A DNA stretch of 64,000 nucleotides, from NCBI GenBank assembly GCA_038501195.1, contig JBBPUQ010000001.1, forward strand, positions 6,572,001-6,636,000, given 5' to 3'. Numbering within the stretch: the first letter of the stretch is position 1; every line of letters begins with the position of its first letter. The notes beneath the pieces are model-generated. The model searched no databases and was not told where the DNA came from. It saw only the letters and a program-made list of their open reading frames with translations. Source of the DNA: Nemania diffusa (lineage: Eukaryota; Ascomycota; Sordariomycetes; Xylariales; Xylariaceae). Positions 60,421-64,000 of this stretch are shown here, piece by piece. The position numbers and the translations under genes are program-made.

Positions 60421-63400
60421 AAAACAATACTTTGACTGCTTAACAGATAATTTAACTAACTAAAACAAAACAAACACATTTAAATTGATTGCTATATAAA
60501 ACAAAGATTTTTTGTTTTATTTATATTTATTAGTTATTTTTAAATAATTTTTTTTTTTTTTTGATTTTTTTTTAATTTTTTTTAATAAAAAAAAGCTATT
60601 TAAAAAATATAATACTTTTTTATTTAAATAATAGTTTGTTTTAAAATTTATATTAATTAATTAATAAAAACTTTTTTTTATTTAATAAGCTTATTTATTT
60701 ATTTATTTATTTAGCTAGTGTTAATTTAATTATAGCTTTTTAAATTAACTACTTTTTTTTTGTTATAAATTATTTTTAACTTTTAATTTTTAACTATTTA
60801 TAACTTTATATATTTTATATATAATATTAAATTATTATTAAATTTATATTTAATGTAATTAAAGCTATTTAATAATATTATTTTTATAATAGTGCTGTTT
60901 TTTTTTTTTAGTATTACAGCTAAAAATATATTAAATTTTTTTAGTATTTTTTTTAATACTTTTTTGTTTTTTTTTTTATTTTTTTATTTTTAATGCTATA
61001 TATATTATAATTTAAACTATAAAAATATTATTTTTAAATTTAGTTTTTTTTTAGTTTAATAATTATTTATTTTTATATAAGTTTTTTTATAAAGTTGATT
61101 TTAATTAATAAAAATTTTTTTTTATTTTAGATTTTTTTATTATTTTTATAATTATATTTTTATTTTTTTTATTAATAATATTATTTATTTTATAATTTAT
61201 ATCAAATAATTAATATATTTAAAACTAATATATTTTTAATTATTTGTTTATATTTATTTTATAAACTTTTATTAAATTATTAATTTAATTAATTTATTTT
61301 AATTAATATTATTTATTATTTTTTTTTAGTTTTTTTATTATTTTTATTATTTTTATTTTTATACTTTTATTTTTATTATTACAAATATTATAGTTATTAT
61401 TAAAAAAACAAAATATTTTAAATTAATATATTTTATATTTTATAAAAATATATTTTTTAAAATATTTTTATTTTTAGTTTTAATTTTTTAATAAATTTAT
61501 TTTTATTATATTTTTTTTATTATATTTAATTAAATAATATATTAATAATAATATTATTATATAGCTTTTAATAATATTTTTTTAAAATATAATATATTAT
61601 TACTTTTAAATAAATATTGCTTTTTTATATATATATATTAAAGCTAAAAATTTAACTAGTAATAAAATAGTTTATAAGTTAAAATATAATATAACAACTT
61701 TTTTAAAACTTAAAACTTTTAAATATTTATAAAATAGTTTATTTATAAAAAAGTTGCTATTTTAACTTTTGATATATTAAATAATTTAATTTAATAATAG
61801 TTTTTTTAAATTTATATTTTTAATATAAAATATATATTTTATATTTAGTTTATTTTTTATATAAGTTTAAATATTTTTAACTATAATATATATTTTTTAC
61901 TAGTTATTTTTAATAACTTTAAAACTTTAAATAAAAAAAAAAAATAATATTATTATTATTACAAAAATAAACAATATATTAAATTATTAACTATAAAAGT
62001 TATAAATTTAGTTAAATATTATTTTTGTATAAAATATAATATTAATATTTATTTTTTATTTTTATTATTATTTATTATTACTACTATTTTTTAATAATTT
62101 TAGTTTATAATTATTTTATATATTATAAAATTAGTTATTAAATAATAATAACTATTAATTTATTTATATATTTTATTTAATATATTATTTAATTTATTTT
62201 ATTGTTTAAAATTTTAATTTATAATTTAATTTTTAAACTTTTAGTTAGTTTTAATTTTATTAATAAGCTATTTTATTATTATTTAATAAATTAAAAATAT
62301 TTTTAAGCTAGTTTTTATAATTATTATTATTAAAATAGTTACTACTAAGTTTAAAATTTATATTTTTTTTAATTTATAAAAATTATTTTTTAAAAAAAAT
62401 ATTGTTAATATTATTAATTATTATATTAATTAAAACTAAAAGCTATATATAAAACTTTTAAACTTTTAATATATTATTAGTTTATATTTTATTAAAAATA
62501 TTAAATTATATATTTATAAAATTATTAAATAATTTAATTTATAATTTAAATTAAAGTTTTTTATTTTAAATAATATTAATATAAACAATAAAGTTTTAAC
62601 AGTTTTTTTATAACATTTTTTATTTAAATCTAACAATTTTAAATATTTATTTAATAATAAAATTAAAACTTTTATTTAATAGTATAAAACTTATTATTAA
62701 AACTATATTATTAATATTATTGTATAATTTATTATTTTTAATAAAGTTAATAATAAATTTTTTAAATTTTTTATTTTAATATTAGTTAAAAAAAGTTACT
62801 TTATTAATATATAAATTAAAATTATTTTTTAATATTATAATATTTTTTACAAAAAAGTTAAAAGTAATAATATTAATAAAACAGTTTATAAAAAAAATAT
62901 TAACAAATTTATTAATAATAAAAATAATATTATTTTTAAAAACTTTAATATATTTAAACTAGTTATTATTTTTATTAATAATATAAATATTTTTTATTAA
63001 AGCTTTATAATAAAAATTAAAAATAATATTTATTAAAATTTCTTTTTAATTAAAATTTATAACTTTGTTACTTTTAAAATTTTTTTTTTAAACTATATAT
63101 AATATTATATAACAATTTTAATTTTAATAAATATATTTTTATTAATTATATATTTAAAACAAAAAATTAAAAAGTTTATTATAAAATTAATGCTATTTTA
63201 AATTTTTTTATTTAAATAATATTTTAATATAAAAACAATAAAATTAGTTTATTTAATATTATAATTTTTTTTAAAAAGTTTAAAAATTATTTATATATTT
63301 ATTTAACTTATTTTTATTTTATTTAAAAAAAAAAAAAAAAAACAAACTTAAAGTTTTATTTTTATAATTTTAGCTGTTATTATTTATATAACTTTTTATA

Positions 63401-64000
63401 TTTAGTTGTTATTTATTTTATTAACAATTTATTTTTATTTAATAAAGTTTTAAAATTATAATTATTTTTTATATTTATAAAAAATAATATTGTTTTATTA
63501 ATTATTAAGTTAATATATATATTTTAAATATTATTAATATAAACAAAATTTATATTAGTTTTTAATAAATATATAAAAAGCTATAAAAATATAAATAATT
63601 GTTTAAAAAAATGTTTATTTATTAAATAACTATTATTTTTTATTTAAATATATAACTAAAAAACTTTTAAAAAAAAAATTTTATAAAAACTAAAAAAGTT
63701 TATTAATAAATTAAAATATATTAAAAAAACTAATATATTAATAATATTATATTTAAAATTACTATTATTATTTTATTTATTTTTAAATTTATTTTTAAAA
63801 AATTTATAAATAAAACTTATAATAAATTTAATTTAAACAATAATATAAAAGTTTATAAAAATAAATTGAACTATTATTTAATTTTTAATAAAATTAACTA
63901 TTTAAAGTTAAATTATAACTTTTTATAATAATAACAAATTTAATAATAATAGTTTTTTATATTAAATTAATTTATTATTAATATATTATTTATATTAATA
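60421..64000. repeat. extreme AT-rich block (AT-isochore, RIP-like or centromeric/subtelomeric)
   Basis: About 3.6 kb, continuing past the window edge, of almost pure A/T with long A and T runs, (TTTA)n at about 60692-60712 and every frame full of TAA stops. By eye I found no CG dinucleotide and no GG or CC in it. The remaining C and G sit mostly in ACT, GCT, CTT, AAC, AGT and GTT triplets. The change from mixed DNA is sharp, within about 100 bases near 60.42 kb. Repeat-induced point mutation in ascomycetes makes such isochores from transposons; centromeres and subtelomeres look alike. No transposon protein remnant can be read. Confidence 0.85.

Noticed and set aside
60421..64000. Insertion of mitochondrial DNA as the cause of the AT block
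   Set aside because: Even more AT-rich than usual fungal mitochondrial DNA, and no rRNA, tRNA or cytochrome gene remnant can be read.

Overview
The window is nuclear DNA of a filamentous ascomycete (Pezizomycotina, most likely Sordariomycetes). The evidence is short 45-120 bp GT-AG introns with CTAAC/CTGAT-like branch points, long intergenic spacers, a secreted GH7 cellobiohydrolase, HET and NACHT allorecognition-type genes, and a 3.6 kb extremely AT-rich block at the right end. I rebuilt the spliced genes by hand. Nearly every exon chain closes in phase, so most genes look intact.

Left third (1-20 kb), mostly housekeeping and secreted functions: an M20D2-type amidohydrolase, a conserved ascomycete protein of unknown role, a GH7 cellobiohydrolase with a TATA box and candidate carbon-control sites, a Vps9-type Rab GEF ending in a CUE domain, and a P4-ATPase lipid flippase of the Dnf3 type.

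Middle (21-41.5 kb), accessory and recognition functions: a HET-domain protein carrying two predicted membrane helices; a nine-exon SMP-30/gluconolactonase-like lactonohydrolase, a DenD-like sugar-acid dehydrogenase and a seven-exon FAD monooxygenase side by side; a very large minus-strand model (16 exons, about 2,294 residues) that reads as NWD-N domain, NACHT NTPase, fungal linker module and C-terminal alpha/beta hydrolase; and a vacuolar-type Ca2+/H+ exchanger.

Right third (43-60 kb): a small Cys-rich protein, a kinase-like protein with a C-terminal membrane anchor, an AIFM2/AMID-like FAD oxidoreductase, a second NACHT protein (DUF7791-like), a fungal type IIC Na+/K+-ATPase-like pump and a 702-residue protein I do not recognise. 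From about 60.42 kb to the end the DNA is almost pure A/T with no coding potential: an AT-isochore such as arises by repeat-induced point mutation or in centromeric or subtelomeric DNA.

The most interesting item is the unusual NACHT/hydrolase architecture at 30.7-38.5 kb. It lies in a 30 kb stretch that also holds a membrane-HET gene, a second NACHT gene and the anchored kinase-like gene, which together suggest an allorecognition or innate-immunity neighbourhood.
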